Below are positions 53,037 to 61,682 of a stretch of DNA of 64,000 nt, piece by piece (the stretch's first letter is position 1; each line of letters opens with the position of its first letter). Location: NCBI RefSeq assembly GCF_017948455.1, contig NZ_JAFFSU010000002.1, forward strand, positions 558,001 to 622,000, written 5' to 3'. The notes beneath the pieces are model-generated. The model had not been told where the DNA came from, did not search any database, and worked only from the letters and a program-made list of their open reading frames with translations. Position numbers and translations under genes: made by a program. Source of the stretch: Streptomyces sp. GESEQ-4. GTDB taxonomy: Bacteria > Actinomycetota > Actinomycetes > Streptomycetales > Streptomycetaceae.

Positions 53037-54650
53037 ATGGCTGCTGCGGAGAGATCCACGGCATCTCGGCGGGACTTGCTGCGTTCCGTCGGGATGGCGG
53101 GCGGCGCGGGAGTGCTCTACTCGGCGATGGGAGCACTGGGCCTCGCGCCAGTGCCGGACGTACGGGCCGCGGACTACCGGGCGCCGGGCAGGAGCGACTT
53201 CGCGCTCAGCGGGCGGAGTGCGAGGAAGGTCTTGATACTCGGCGGCGGCATCGCCGGCCTGGCCACCGCCTACGAACTCGGCAAGGCCGGCTACGACTGC
53301 CGGATCCTGGAGGCCAAGGACCGGCCGGGCGGCCGCAACTGGACGGTCCGCGGCGGCACTTCGCTGACCGATCTGGACGGGCGCAAGCAGACCGCGTCGT
53401 TCTCCAAGGGCCAGTACATGAACGCCGGGCCCGCCCGGCTGCCCCAGTCGCACGTCACGCTCGAGTACTGCAGGGAACTCGGCGTCCCCGTCGAGGTGTT
53501 CACCAACCAGAACGCCAACGCGTACATCTACCACGAGAACAGCGCCGCGCTCGCCGGACAGCCGATGCGCTGGCGTACCGCGAAGGCCGACGTCTTCGGC
53601 TACGTCTCCGAACTCCTCGCCAAGGCCACCGACCAGGGCGCCCTGGACGCACAGCTCACCGCCGCCGACAAGGAGGGGCTGATCGCCTTCCTGCAGAACT
53701 TCGGCGCCATCAAGGGCAAGACGGACGGCTACGCCTACACCGGCAGCGACCGGCGCGGCTACTCCGTCGAGCCGGGGGCCGCGTTCGAGGAGGGCACAGT
53801 CCTGGGGTCGGTGCCCTCACTGTCCGACGTCATCGCAAGCGGTGTCGGGCAGCGCTTCTCCTTCGAGTTCGGCTATGACCAGGCCATGCTCATGTTCCAG
53901 CCCGTGGGCGGCATGGACGCCATCCCGCACGCCCTCGCCGAGGCGATCGGCCGGGACCGGATCACGTACGGCGCCGAGGTGCTGGAGGTGAAGAACCTGG
54001 CGGGCGGCGCGGACGTCACCTACAAGGACGCGCAGGGCCGTACCCGCACCCGCCACGCCGACTTCGTGGTGGCCGCCGTACCGCCCATGGTCATGGCCCG
54101 CATCAAGCACAACCTCGGCGCGGATGTCACGGCCGCGCTGAAGTACCCGGTCCCGACACCGGTCGGCAAGGTGGGCCTGGAGTACCGCAGCCGCTGGTGG
54201 GAGACCGACGAGCACATCTACGGAGGGATCACGCCCACCGACACGGACCTGGCCACCATCTGGTACCCGTCCCACGGCCACTTCGGCCGCCGCGGCACCC
54301 TCATCGGCTACTACAACTTCGGCGCGAACGCCCTTGCGTACAGCGCCCTGCCGCACAAGGAGCGCGTCGCGCGGGCGGTGAGCCGGGGTGTGAAGATCCA
54401 TGGCGAGAAGTACCGCACCGAACTCGACCGCTCTTTCAGCGTGGCCTGGCACCGCACCCCGCACATCGAGGCCGGCTGGGTGGGCTGGCCCTCGCAGAAC
54501 GGACCCGAGTACCGGCTGCTCAACCGGCCCGCAGGACACGTGTACTTCGCCGGCGACTGGCTCAGCCACGTCATCGCCTGGCAGCACGGCGCGTTCACCT
54601 CGGCCCGCAAGGTCGTGACCGACATCCACGAGAGGGTGATGGCCGCATGA
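53037..54650 (+). CDS. Tat-exported L-amino-acid oxidase-like flavoenzyme
   Basis: 537 residues, ATG 53037 behind GAGGAGGAG. Twin-arginine signal (RRDLLRSVGMAGGAG). FAD dinucleotide fold: VLILGGGIAGLATAYELGK (residues 65-83), GGRN at 98, and the C-terminal HVYFAGDW FAD motif. The substrate region resembles L-amino-acid oxidases and amine oxidases: PARLPQSHVTLEYC and EAGWVGWPSQNGPEYRLL. The reaction would give an imine, hydrogen peroxide and, after hydrolysis, ammonia. Its stop overlaps the next start as ATGA, and the next protein is a secreted RidA, the enzyme class that hydrolyses such imines. Confidence 0.88.
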   Translation: MAAAERSTASRRDLLRSVGMAGGAGVLYSAMGALGLAPVPDVRAADYRAPGRSDFALSGRSARKVLILGGGIAGLATAYELGKAGYDCRILEAKDRPGGRNWTVRGGTSLTDLDGRKQTASFSKGQYMNAGPARLPQSHVTLEYCRELGVPVEVFTNQNANAYIYHENSAALAGQPMRWRTAKADVFGYVSELLAKATDQGALDAQLTAADKEGLIAFLQNFGAIKGKTDGYAYTGSDRRGYSVEPGAAFEEGTVLGSVPSLSDVIASGVGQRFSFEFGYDQAMLMFQPVGGMDAIPHALAEAIGRDRITYGAEVLEVKNLAGGADVTYKDAQGRTRTRHADFVVAAVPPMVMARIKHNLGADVTAALKYPVPTPVGKVGLEYRSRWWETDEHIYGGITPTDTDLATIWYPSHGHFGRRGTLIGYYNFGANALAYSALPHKERVARAVSRGVKIHGEKYRTELDRSFSVAWHRTPHIEAGWVGWPSQNGPEYRLLNRPAGHVYFAGDWLSHVIAWQHGAFTSARKVVTDIHERVMAA

Positions 54651-55288
54651 AGCGGCGTACGAAGGCAGTCATCGGTACGGCCCTGACCGCGTCGCTCCTC
54701 ACGGGCGGCACCGCGCTCGCCGACGCCCGGGGCTGGTGGCCCGGCGCGAAGGAGGTGCGCGTCATGCTGCCCGAGGGCCAGTCCAACCCGGCCATCGCGA
54801 ACGGCGTGGCGACGGGCGGGGAGGTGGCCGTGTACCAGAGCAGCGGTCTCGGGCCCTCCGCGCTCAACCCCTCGGCGCCGCAAGGCACCCCGGAGTACTA
54901 CACCGACCCGTCCCTCACCGAGGGCGCCGAAGGGGTCACGGTCACCGAGGCACAGGCGCTCGTCGTGCTGCGCAACATCAAGACCAACCTGGCGACCGCG
55001 GGGCTCACTCCGGCCGACGTCATCACGATGAAGGCCTATCTGATGAAGGCGCCCGGCACCGAGACCGCCGATTACGCGGGCTGGAACCGCGCTTACCGGC
55101 AGTATTTCGCCAACATCGATCTGACCACACATCAGGTGGTGCCGGTGCCCATGGGCACCTCCGCCCCGAAGCCGCCTCTCCTCGCCAACAAGGCCCGTCC
55201 GGCGCGCGCCACGATGGAGGTGGCCTCCCTCGCCGTCAAGGGCTGGCTGGTGGAGGTCGAGGTCACCGCGGCGTACAAGAAGCGCTGA
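54647..55288 (+). CDS. Secreted RidA-family imine deaminase
   Basis: 213 residues with an N-terminal signal (MKRRTKAVIGTALTASLLTG, cleavage near ALADA). The RidA core is present, with RNIKTNLATAGLTPADVI, catalytic Arg187 in ARATMEVA and acidic LVEVEV (Glu203/Glu205) that pairs with it. RidA proteins normally clear 2-aminoacrylate-type imines inside cells. Here export plus ATGA coupling to an amino-acid oxidase indicate an external partner that hydrolyses the oxidase's imine product. An insert in the middle (about 65-95) makes it longer than the usual 130 residues. Confidence 0.85.
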   Translation: MKRRTKAVIGTALTASLLTGGTALADARGWWPGAKEVRVMLPEGQSNPAIANGVATGGEVAVYQSSGLGPSALNPSAPQGTPEYYTDPSLTEGAEGVTVTEAQALVVLRNIKTNLATAGLTPADVITMKAYLMKAPGTETADYAGWNRAYRQYFANIDLTTHQVVPVPMGTSAPKPPLLANKARPARATMEVASLAVKGWLVEVEVTAAYKKR

Positions 55289-55405
55289 GGAGTGAAGATC
55301 GGCCGAGATACGTCGGGGCGGGATCCGCGAGCGGGTGCCGCCCCGTACGTTGCTCACAGTGGTCTCTCCTGTCCGGCACACCAACTCCGTGCACTGGGAG
55401 CTCTC

Positions 55406-58400
55406 TTGGACACCGAAGACACCTCGGACGCCCCCCGTTCCGGCCCGCTCTCCCGCCGTAGATTCCTTCAAGCCACCGCCACGGCCACCGCGCTCGCCAC
55501 CGTCACCGCGCCCGCCGCGACCGCCGCATCCGGTGGTACGACGGCCCTCTCCTTCACCGCGGCGACAGGCGGTTCCGCGACCCTCGCCCCCTCCGGGGAC
55601 CGGCTGATCGCCGAGGTCCAGAACGTTCTCTGGTCCGTCCCCCGCGCCTCAGGCCCCGCCGTCGCCCTCACCCCGCCCGGCCTAGAACCCACGCGCCCGC
55701 AGTACTCGCCCGACGGCAGCCGCCTCGTCGTGTGCGCCTACCGGGGCGGCGGCTTCCACCTCTGGACGCTGCGCCCCGACGGCACCGGGCTGCGGCAGCT
55801 CACCGACGGGCCGTGGGACGACCGGGGTCCGGCCTGGTCGCCGGACGGCACCCGGATCGCGTTCGCCTCCGAGCGCGGCGGCGACACCGTGAGCGGTGCC
55901 CCGTACCGCATCTGGGTCGTGGACGTGCGCTCGGGCGCGCTGACCCGGCTCACCGGCCGCCCCGGCCAGGAGGGTCCCGGACAGGGCGCCCGCTGGGAGG
56001 ACTTCGACCCGACCTGGTCGGCGGACGGCGAGCGGGTGCTGTTCGTCCGTGCGGCCGTCACCGAGGCGGGCACCCTCCGCGCGGACACCGTCGCGTCGGT
56101 GGCCGCCGACGGCTCGGGCCCGGTCACCGCCGAGCACACCGACGACTCCGGCGCCCAGCTGATGACCCCCGCCGTCTCGCCCACCGGACGGCTGGCCTAC
56201 CTGCGCACCACGGCAGCGCCCGCGGCCTCCTGCACCCTGGTCGTCGACGGCGAACCGGTCGCCCTCGCGGGCGACGTCCTCCCGGCGCCGCCCCGCTGGA
56301 CGGAAGGCGAGCGCCTGCTGCTGAACATCGACGGCCACTTCCGCCTGGTCGACCCGGCCACCCCGGGCGACGGCGAGGAGATCCCGTTCACGGCCACGCT
56401 GCCCGTGGACCGGCCCCGCTACCGCGGAAAGTCGTACGACTTCGACGGCGTCGGCACCCGTCCCGTGCGCGCGCTGCACCTGCCCGCCCTGTCCCCGGAC
56501 GGCCGCTCGGTCGCCTTCGCCGCGCTGAACGCGCTGTGGACCGCCAACACCACAGGCGGCCGCGCACCGCGCAAGGTCCTCCAAGTCCCCGCCACCAGCT
56601 ATGTGCTGGCGCCGACCTGGACGCCCGACGGCAGGGCGCTGGTGTACTCCGACGACCGGGACGGCCTGCTCGCCGTACGGCGCCACGACCTCGGCTCCGG
56701 CGAGGAGACCGTGCTCGCCGAGGGCGGCCGGGTCTTCCCGGCGCTCTCGCCGGACGGGACGCGGCTGGCCTGCCTGGACATGTCCGGCAACCTGGTGGTG
56801 CGCGACCTGCCCGACGGCGCCGAACGGGTCCTCGCCGCCCCTCTCGGCGCGGGTGGACTGCCCGGCCGCCCCAGCTGGTCGCCCGATGGCCGGTACGTGG
56901 CGCTGTGCGACCGCAACCGGCTCAACCAGCGCTTCAGAGAGGGCTACAACCTCATCCGGGTCGTCGACACCACCACCGGGACCGCCGTCCTGCACGCCCT
57001 CGCCCCGCACACCTCGCTCGCGGACCGCTACGACTCCGGGCCCGTCTGGTCCCCGGACGGCCGCTGGATGGCCGTGGTCGCCGAGTCGGCGCTGTGGCTG
57101 CTGCCGGTCCGGCCCGACGGCACCCCCGACGGCGAGCCGCGCCAACTCACCACCGAGCCCGCCGACCACCCCTCCTGGTCCGCAGACGCGCGCACCCTCC
57201 TCTACCTCTCCGCGGGCACCCTGCGCCTGATCGACATCGGCACCGGAAAGGCCCGTACCGTCCGCGTCCCTCTCGACTACCGCAGACCGCGCCCGGCCGA
57301 CACGGTCGTGCACGCGGGCCGCCTCTGGGACGGCACCGGGTCCGACGTGCGCGAGGACATCGACGTCGTGATCCGCGACGGCCGTATCGCGGAGGTCTCA
57401 CCGCACCGCGGCGGCCGCCCGGCCGTACGCCGCATCGACGCGAGCGACCGCACCGTGATCCCGGGCCTGTGGGACGCGCACACCCACCCCTGGCAGTCGA
57501 CGTACGGGGGCCGCCAGACCGCCCTCCAAGTCGCCTACGGCGTCACGACGGCCGTCTCGCTGGGCGGTTTCGCCTACGAGCAGGCCCGCGTCCGGGAGGC
57601 GGTCGCCGCCGGTGCCCTCGCCGGACCCCGGCTGCTGGCCACCGGCGAGCTCCTGGACGGGCCGCGCGTCGCCTACAGCATGGGCCGGGCCCACCGCACC
57701 CCCGAGGGCCTGCGCCGTTCACTGGCACGCGGGGCCGCGCTGGACTGGGACTTCGTGAAGACGTACGTACGGGCCCCGGGCTGGGTGATGAAGGAGGCCG
57801 CGGACTTCGGGCACGACCGGCTCGGGGTGCGCAGTGGCAGCCATCTGTGCACGCCTGGTGTGCAGTTGGGCCAGGACCTGACGACCCATCTGCAGGCCAC
57901 GCAGCGGCTGGAGTTCGGGCATGCGACATCCGCCTCGGGGCGTGCCTACCAGGACGTCGTGGAGATCTACACCCGCGCCGGCTTCCACCTCGTGGCCACG
58001 CCGTTCACGGCCGCGCCCCTGCTCGGCGCCGACCCCGCGCTCGCGGACGACCCGCGCGTCACCGCGATGATGCCGCCGTGGGACACCGCGCTGGTACGGC
58101 AGCAGGCGGGGCTGCCGCCCACCGACGCCCAACTGGCAACGCTGGCACGGGAGATGGACGTCTACCGGCGCATCCTGGCGGGTGGCGGACTGATCGCGCT
58201 GGGCACGGACCAGCCGCTCGTCCCGGTCGGGCTGCATCTGCACCTGGCCCTGCGCGCACTGCACCGCTCCGGCCTGTCACCGGCCGACGCGCTGCGTACC
58301 GCAACCCTGCTGCCCGCACGGGTCTTCGGCGCCGACGACGATCTGGGCACGGTGGAGGAGGGCAAGCTCGCCGACCTCACCCTCGTCGACGGCGACCCGT

Positions 58401-58588
58401 TCACCGACTTCGCCACCCTGATCCGCACGGTCGCGGTCCTGCGCGGCGGCATCCTCTTCGAACAGGCGGACCTGGTCGACGCCTTCGACTCCGCGCAGCC
58501 GTACCGGGCGTCCGCTGCCCAGGACTGGCTGGAGGTCAGCCGTCAGATGCGGCGCGAGGGGTGCTGCGACCCGGAGAGCGGGGCCTGA
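55406..58588 (+). CDS. Tat-exported amidohydrolase with TolB-type propeller
   Basis: 1060 residues from TTG 55406, chosen because GGGAG stands five bases upstream; an upstream GTG has no spacing. Twin-arginine signal SRRRFLQATATATALATVTA. Residues about 45-615 are TolB/WD40-like propeller repeats (ARPQYSPDGSRLVVC-like units, many ending SPDG). Residues about 630-1050 are an amidohydrolase barrel with metal ligands DAHTHP (about 690), FVKTY (781, Lys bridge), SHLCTPG (811), FGHAT (836) and LGTDQP (931). It would hydrolyse an amide, peptide or lactone outside the cell. It follows the RidA gene by 117 bases. Confidence 0.9.
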   Translation: MDTEDTSDAPRSGPLSRRRFLQATATATALATVTAPAATAASGGTTALSFTAATGGSATLAPSGDRLIAEVQNVLWSVPRASGPAVALTPPGLEPTRPQYSPDGSRLVVCAYRGGGFHLWTLRPDGTGLRQLTDGPWDDRGPAWSPDGTRIAFASERGGDTVSGAPYRIWVVDVRSGALTRLTGRPGQEGPGQGARWEDFDPTWSADGERVLFVRAAVTEAGTLRADTVASVAADGSGPVTAEHTDDSGAQLMTPAVSPTGRLAYLRTTAAPAASCTLVVDGEPVALAGDVLPAPPRWTEGERLLLNIDGHFRLVDPATPGDGEEIPFTATLPVDRPRYRGKSYDFDGVGTRPVRALHLPALSPDGRSVAFAALNALWTANTTGGRAPRKVLQVPATSYVLAPTWTPDGRALVYSDDRDGLLAVRRHDLGSGEETVLAEGGRVFPALSPDGTRLACLDMSGNLVVRDLPDGAERVLAAPLGAGGLPGRPSWSPDGRYVALCDRNRLNQRFREGYNLIRVVDTTTGTAVLHALAPHTSLADRYDSGPVWSPDGRWMAVVAESALWLLPVRPDGTPDGEPRQLTTEPADHPSWSADARTLLYLSAGTLRLIDIGTGKARTVRVPLDYRRPRPADTVVHAGRLWDGTGSDVREDIDVVIRDGRIAEVSPHRGGRPAVRRIDASDRTVIPGLWDAHTHPWQSTYGGRQTALQVAYGVTTAVSLGGFAYEQARVREAVAAGALAGPRLLATGELLDGPRVAYSMGRAHRTPEGLRRSLARGAALDWDFVKTYVRAPGWVMKEAADFGHDRLGVRSGSHLCTPGVQLGQDLTTHLQATQRLEFGHATSASGRAYQDVVEIYTRAGFHLVATPFTAAPLLGADPALADDPRVTAMMPPWDTALVRQQAGLPPTDAQLATLAREMDVYRRILAGGGLIALGTDQPLVPVGLHLHLALRALHRSGLSPADALRTATLLPARVFGADDDLGTVEEGKLADLTLVDGDPFTDFATLIRTVAVLRGGILFEQADLVDAFDSAQPYRASAAQDWLEVSRQMRREGCCDPESGA

Positions 58589-59308
58589 TCAGCCGTTTAC
58601 GGAACGGGTCAGCAGTTCGGTGACGTGCCGGCGGACCGTCTCCCAGGCGGTGGGGTCGAGTGTGCCGAGGTCGGTGCGGTGCAGGGCGTCGAGCACGTCC
58701 GCGCTGTCTTCGGCACACGGGACGCTGCCGCTGAGGACCTCGTAGCCGTCGCGGACGGCGACGCGCAGTCGGGTGCCGTCGTCGTCGGCGTGCAGGGCGG
58801 AGGCGACGACGAACGGAGGTGGTCCGCCCGCTTCGGCCTCCAGCTTGCGGTAGCCGCTGATGACCGGTGCGTTCCAGCGCAGGCCGACCAGCAGTTGGTG
58901 TTTGGCCAGCACATCGGAGAGGTCGGTCTCGAAGAGCCCCTCCGGTTCCAGCACCACCGCGCGGGCGTCCAGTACGACTGCGGCGGGCAGCAGACAACGC
59001 AGCGTGCTGCCGACCAGGTTGCCGCCGACCGTGGCCGCCCGGCGCACCGCTCCCGTCCCGACTCCGGCCGCCGCCCGGTGCAGCACCTCCGGCACCCGGT
59101 CGTCGATCTGATGCAGCACGACGGCCGCGCCCAGTTCCTCGGCCCCGATCGTGTTGGCCTCCGGCAGATCGCGCAGCGACACGGCCAGTTCGGGGAAGCC
59201 GTCCCGCTGCCAGGCGGCCCACACCAGAGTCGCCCCGCCGATCGGCACCGCCCCGTCGGCCAGGCACTCCTGCACTTCGGGTATGGACGTAGGCAGACGC
59301 AACTGCAC
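58589..59308 (-). CDS. FAD-binding subunit of a molybdenum hydroxylase family
   Basis: 239 residues from GTG 59308, with only a weak ribosome site. PF00941-type fold: IGGATLVWAAWQRDG and ATVGGNLVGSTLRCLLPAAV match the FAD-binding medium subunit of xanthine/CO dehydrogenase-like enzymes. There is no Fe-S or molybdopterin partner beside it, which is unusual. The nearest such subunits, at 48605 and 49071, form a two-subunit type that normally lacks it. It ends immediately after the amidohydrolase gene. It may serve that complex, or another elsewhere, or be a stray. Confidence 0.8.
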   Translation of the reverse strand: MQLRLPTSIPEVQECLADGAVPIGGATLVWAAWQRDGFPELAVSLRDLPEANTIGAEELGAAVVLHQIDDRVPEVLHRAAAGVGTGAVRRAATVGGNLVGSTLRCLLPAAVVLDARAVVLEPEGLFETDLSDVLAKHQLLVGLRWNAPVISGYRKLEAEAGGPPPFVVASALHADDDGTRLRVAVRDGYEVLSGSVPCAEDSADVLDALHRTDLGTLDPTAWETVRRHVTELLTRSVNG

Positions 59309-59431
59309 GGCAACCGACCTGCTTTCCCGGAAAGTTGGCGGCGGTGGAGGCGCCAGGACACCTCAGCCACATGATCACTTCTATGGCGCATTCTTACCCA
59401 CATACGCGGGGCGCATACAGGGCTCAAGGTG

Positions 59432-60337
59432 TCAGCGCGTGCGCCCCCCTGGGTTGAGCAACTGACCGCGCAGGGCGTCGAGCTGGTGGGCGTGCTCGAC
59501 CGCTGACGTCTCGTCGAGCGTGGTGAGGGCGAGCAGGAGGACGTCCGCGACGACGAGGCCGGTCAGCGCCTCATTGGTGCTTCCGGTCGGGGTGTAGGGG
59601 GCGAGGAGGACCGAGTCGACGCGGTCCCCGAAGGCCTCGCTGAGTTCGTCGGTGACGAAGACGACCCGGGCGCCGACCGCGCGGGCCCGTTCGACGAGCA
59701 CGGTGAGTTCGGACAGCGGCCGTCCCGGCTGGAAGATCACGACGGCGTCGCCCTGGCCGAGAGCGAGCAGCGCGTCGGCGAGGGCGAAGCCGGTGTCTCC
59801 GACGAAGCGGGCCCGGCGGCCGATGCGGCCGAGGGAGCGGGACAGGTGGCGTGCCGCCAGTTCGCAGGCGGCCACTCCGTAGCAGAGCACCTCGCGGGCC
59901 TCGGCCAGGACCGTGACCGCTCGCTCCAGGGCCTTGGTGTCGGCGAGCCGGCGGCACTGGTCGACGCGTTCCTGCGTCTCGTCGAAGACGTCGTTCCAGA
60001 TCTTGTCGAGGTCCTTGCCGACATGGGCGATGCGCTGGGCGAGCCGGACGTCGGGGGCCTGTGCGGCGGTGAAGTCGGCGGCCAACTCCCGCTTGAGCGC
60101 GGGCAGTCCGGCGTATCCCAGGCGCTGGAGGGCGCGTACGACGGTGGCGTTGCTGGTGCCGCTGGCGGTGCCCAGCTCCTGGGTGCTGGCGAACATCACC
60201 TGTTCCACCGGGGCGCTCACCAGATACTGCGCGACCGTCCGCTCGGAGGCGGACAGCTCGTCCCACAGCTCACGGACGGTGGCCCGCAGCCGGGTCAGGC
60301 CTCCCGGGGCCGCACTGCCTGCCTGTGAAATTTCCAT
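59432..60337 (-). CDS. RpiR/MurR-family transcriptional regulator
   Basis: 301 residues from ATG 60337; upstream in-frame ATGs are less likely. The HTH_6 domain is at about 15-90 (LSASERTVAQYLVSAPVEQV, LGTASGTSNATVVRALQRLG) and an SIS sugar-phosphate domain at 125-270 (EVLCYGVAACELAARHLSRS, AVVIFQPGRPLSELT, GARVVFVTDELSEAFG). These regulators sense phosphosugars or similar metabolites. It is divergent from the C45 hydrolase; a clear inverted-repeat operator lies in the 111-base gap. Confidence 0.9.
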   Translation of the reverse strand: MEISQAGSAAPGGLTRLRATVRELWDELSASERTVAQYLVSAPVEQVMFASTQELGTASGTSNATVVRALQRLGYAGLPALKRELAADFTAAQAPDVRLAQRIAHVGKDLDKIWNDVFDETQERVDQCRRLADTKALERAVTVLAEAREVLCYGVAACELAARHLSRSLGRIGRRARFVGDTGFALADALLALGQGDAVVIFQPGRPLSELTVLVERARAVGARVVFVTDELSEAFGDRVDSVLLAPYTPTGSTNEALTGLVVADVLLLALTTLDETSAVEHAHQLDALRGQLLNPGGRTR

Positions 60338-60382
60338 TACGACTCTTGACTCCCGTGGCATCGTCGTTACGTTCTGAACAAC

Positions 60383-60412
60383 TCGTTCCAGGAACGTGAA
60401 CACCTGGAACGA
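60383..60412. promoter_or_regulatory. RpiR-type operator
   Basis: TCGTTCCAGG (60383-60392) and CCTGGAACGA (60403-60412) are perfect 10-base inverted copies with 10 bases between. The left half is itself part of the palindrome CGTTCCAGGAACG (60384-60396). The site lies between the regulator and the C45 gene, at the likely promoters of both. Confidence 0.85.
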
Positions 60413-60448
60413 ATGTTACGGCACGTCGGTCCTTCTAGGAGCCTCTCA

Positions 60449-61606
60449 ATGAAACGCAGCCTTCCGGTCGTTGACATCTCCGGGACCCCGTCCCAGAGGG
60501 GCCGGCAGTACGGAGAGGCCGTGGCCCCCCAGCTGGGCGCCGCCCTCGGTTACTACGCGGAGGCCTTCGGGGTGTCCTCGGGCCTGACCTGGCCGCAGGT
60601 CACCGCGCGTGCCGCCCGCTGGCTGGAGCCCGTCCGTGACTACGCGCCCGACCTGCTGGAGGAGATGCAGGGCATCGCCGACGGTGCCGGCGTCGACCTG
60701 CTCGACGTGCTCGCGCTGAACGCACGCGGCGAGGTCATCTACGACGACTCCTTCGCGCGGATGCGGGAAGGGCGTACGACCGTACCCGCGGAGGAGCCGG
60801 CCGAGGGCTGCACCTCGTTCGCCGCCTACGGCCCGGCGAGCGGCGACGGCCATGTGTGGGCGGGCCAGAACTGGGACTGGCGGGCGGGGGTCGGCGACAC
60901 CGTCGTCATGCTCCGGATCGTCCAGCCGCCGAAACCCACCCTGATCATGCAGGTCGAGGCCGGGCAGATCGGCCGCCAGGGCGCCAACTCCGCGGGCATC
61001 GCCCTCAACGCCAACGGCCTCGGCGGACGCTTCGACGACGCCGTGGGCCTGCCGCAGACCGTGATCCGGCGCAGCGTCCTGGACCAGTCGAGCATCACGG
61101 ACGCACTGGAGGTGCTCTGCCGGACCCGTGCGCACATCGCCAGCAACGCCCTGCTGACCTGCCGTGAAGGCTTCGCCGTCGACATCGAGACCACCCCTGC
61201 AGGGCACGGCTGGATGTATCCGACCGACGGACTGCTCGTGCACGGCAACCACTACCAGGCCGGTGTCCCCGCCGCCCTCGCCGCGGACTACCGGCCGATC
61301 TCCCCCGACTCGCTCGTCCGCGTCCCCCGCGCCGAGGACGGTCTGCGTCTGCTGCGCGAGGCCACCGGCCCGGACGAGTCCCGCAAGCTGATCAAGCAGG
61401 CGATGTCGGACCACCTCGGCTTCCCCGAGTCCCTCTGCACCCACGCCGATCCCCGCACGCCCGAGATCAAGCACTGGACCACGCTCGTGTCCTCCTGCGT
61501 GGACCTCACCGCGGGCGACTACCACGTCACGGCCGGCACCCCCTGCGACCGCGAGTACCAGCACCTGCCCTGGAACCTCTACGACGGCCCCCACGCCCCG
61601 AACTGA
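60449..61606 (+). CDS. C45-family Ntn-hydrolase/acyltransferase-like protein
   Basis: 385 residues, ATG 60449 behind TAGGAG. The N-terminal region (GTPSQRGRQYGEAVAPQL, GVDLLDVLALNARGE) and the self-cleaving core EEPAEGCTSFAAYG with Cys121 as nucleophile are those of the C45 group, the fold of isopenicillin-N acyltransferase and bacterial N-acyl-amino-acid amidases. GQNWDWRAG and QVEAGQIGRQGANSAGIALN are further conserved segments. It likely hydrolyses or transfers acyl groups of small amides in the cytoplasm. No signal peptide. It is followed by an oligopeptide-type transporter. Confidence 0.9.
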   Translation: MKRSLPVVDISGTPSQRGRQYGEAVAPQLGAALGYYAEAFGVSSGLTWPQVTARAARWLEPVRDYAPDLLEEMQGIADGAGVDLLDVLALNARGEVIYDDSFARMREGRTTVPAEEPAEGCTSFAAYGPASGDGHVWAGQNWDWRAGVGDTVVMLRIVQPPKPTLIMQVEAGQIGRQGANSAGIALNANGLGGRFDDAVGLPQTVIRRSVLDQSSITDALEVLCRTRAHIASNALLTCREGFAVDIETTPAGHGWMYPTDGLLVHGNHYQAGVPAALAADYRPISPDSLVRVPRAEDGLRLLREATGPDESRKLIKQAMSDHLGFPESLCTHADPRTPEIKHWTTLVSSCVDLTAGDYHVTAGTPCDREYQHLPWNLYDGPHAPN

Positions 61607-61682
61607 TCCGGTCTTCCGGCACCCCGCACATGCCGAAGCTCCCCGCCCTCCTCCCAGCCCCGCCCCGCCCAGGAGCCCCGCC

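Noticed and set aside
55732..58623. 963-residue plus-strand open frame over the amidohydrolase
   Set aside because: Out-of-frame shadow of the amidohydrolase gene with an Arg-rich product.
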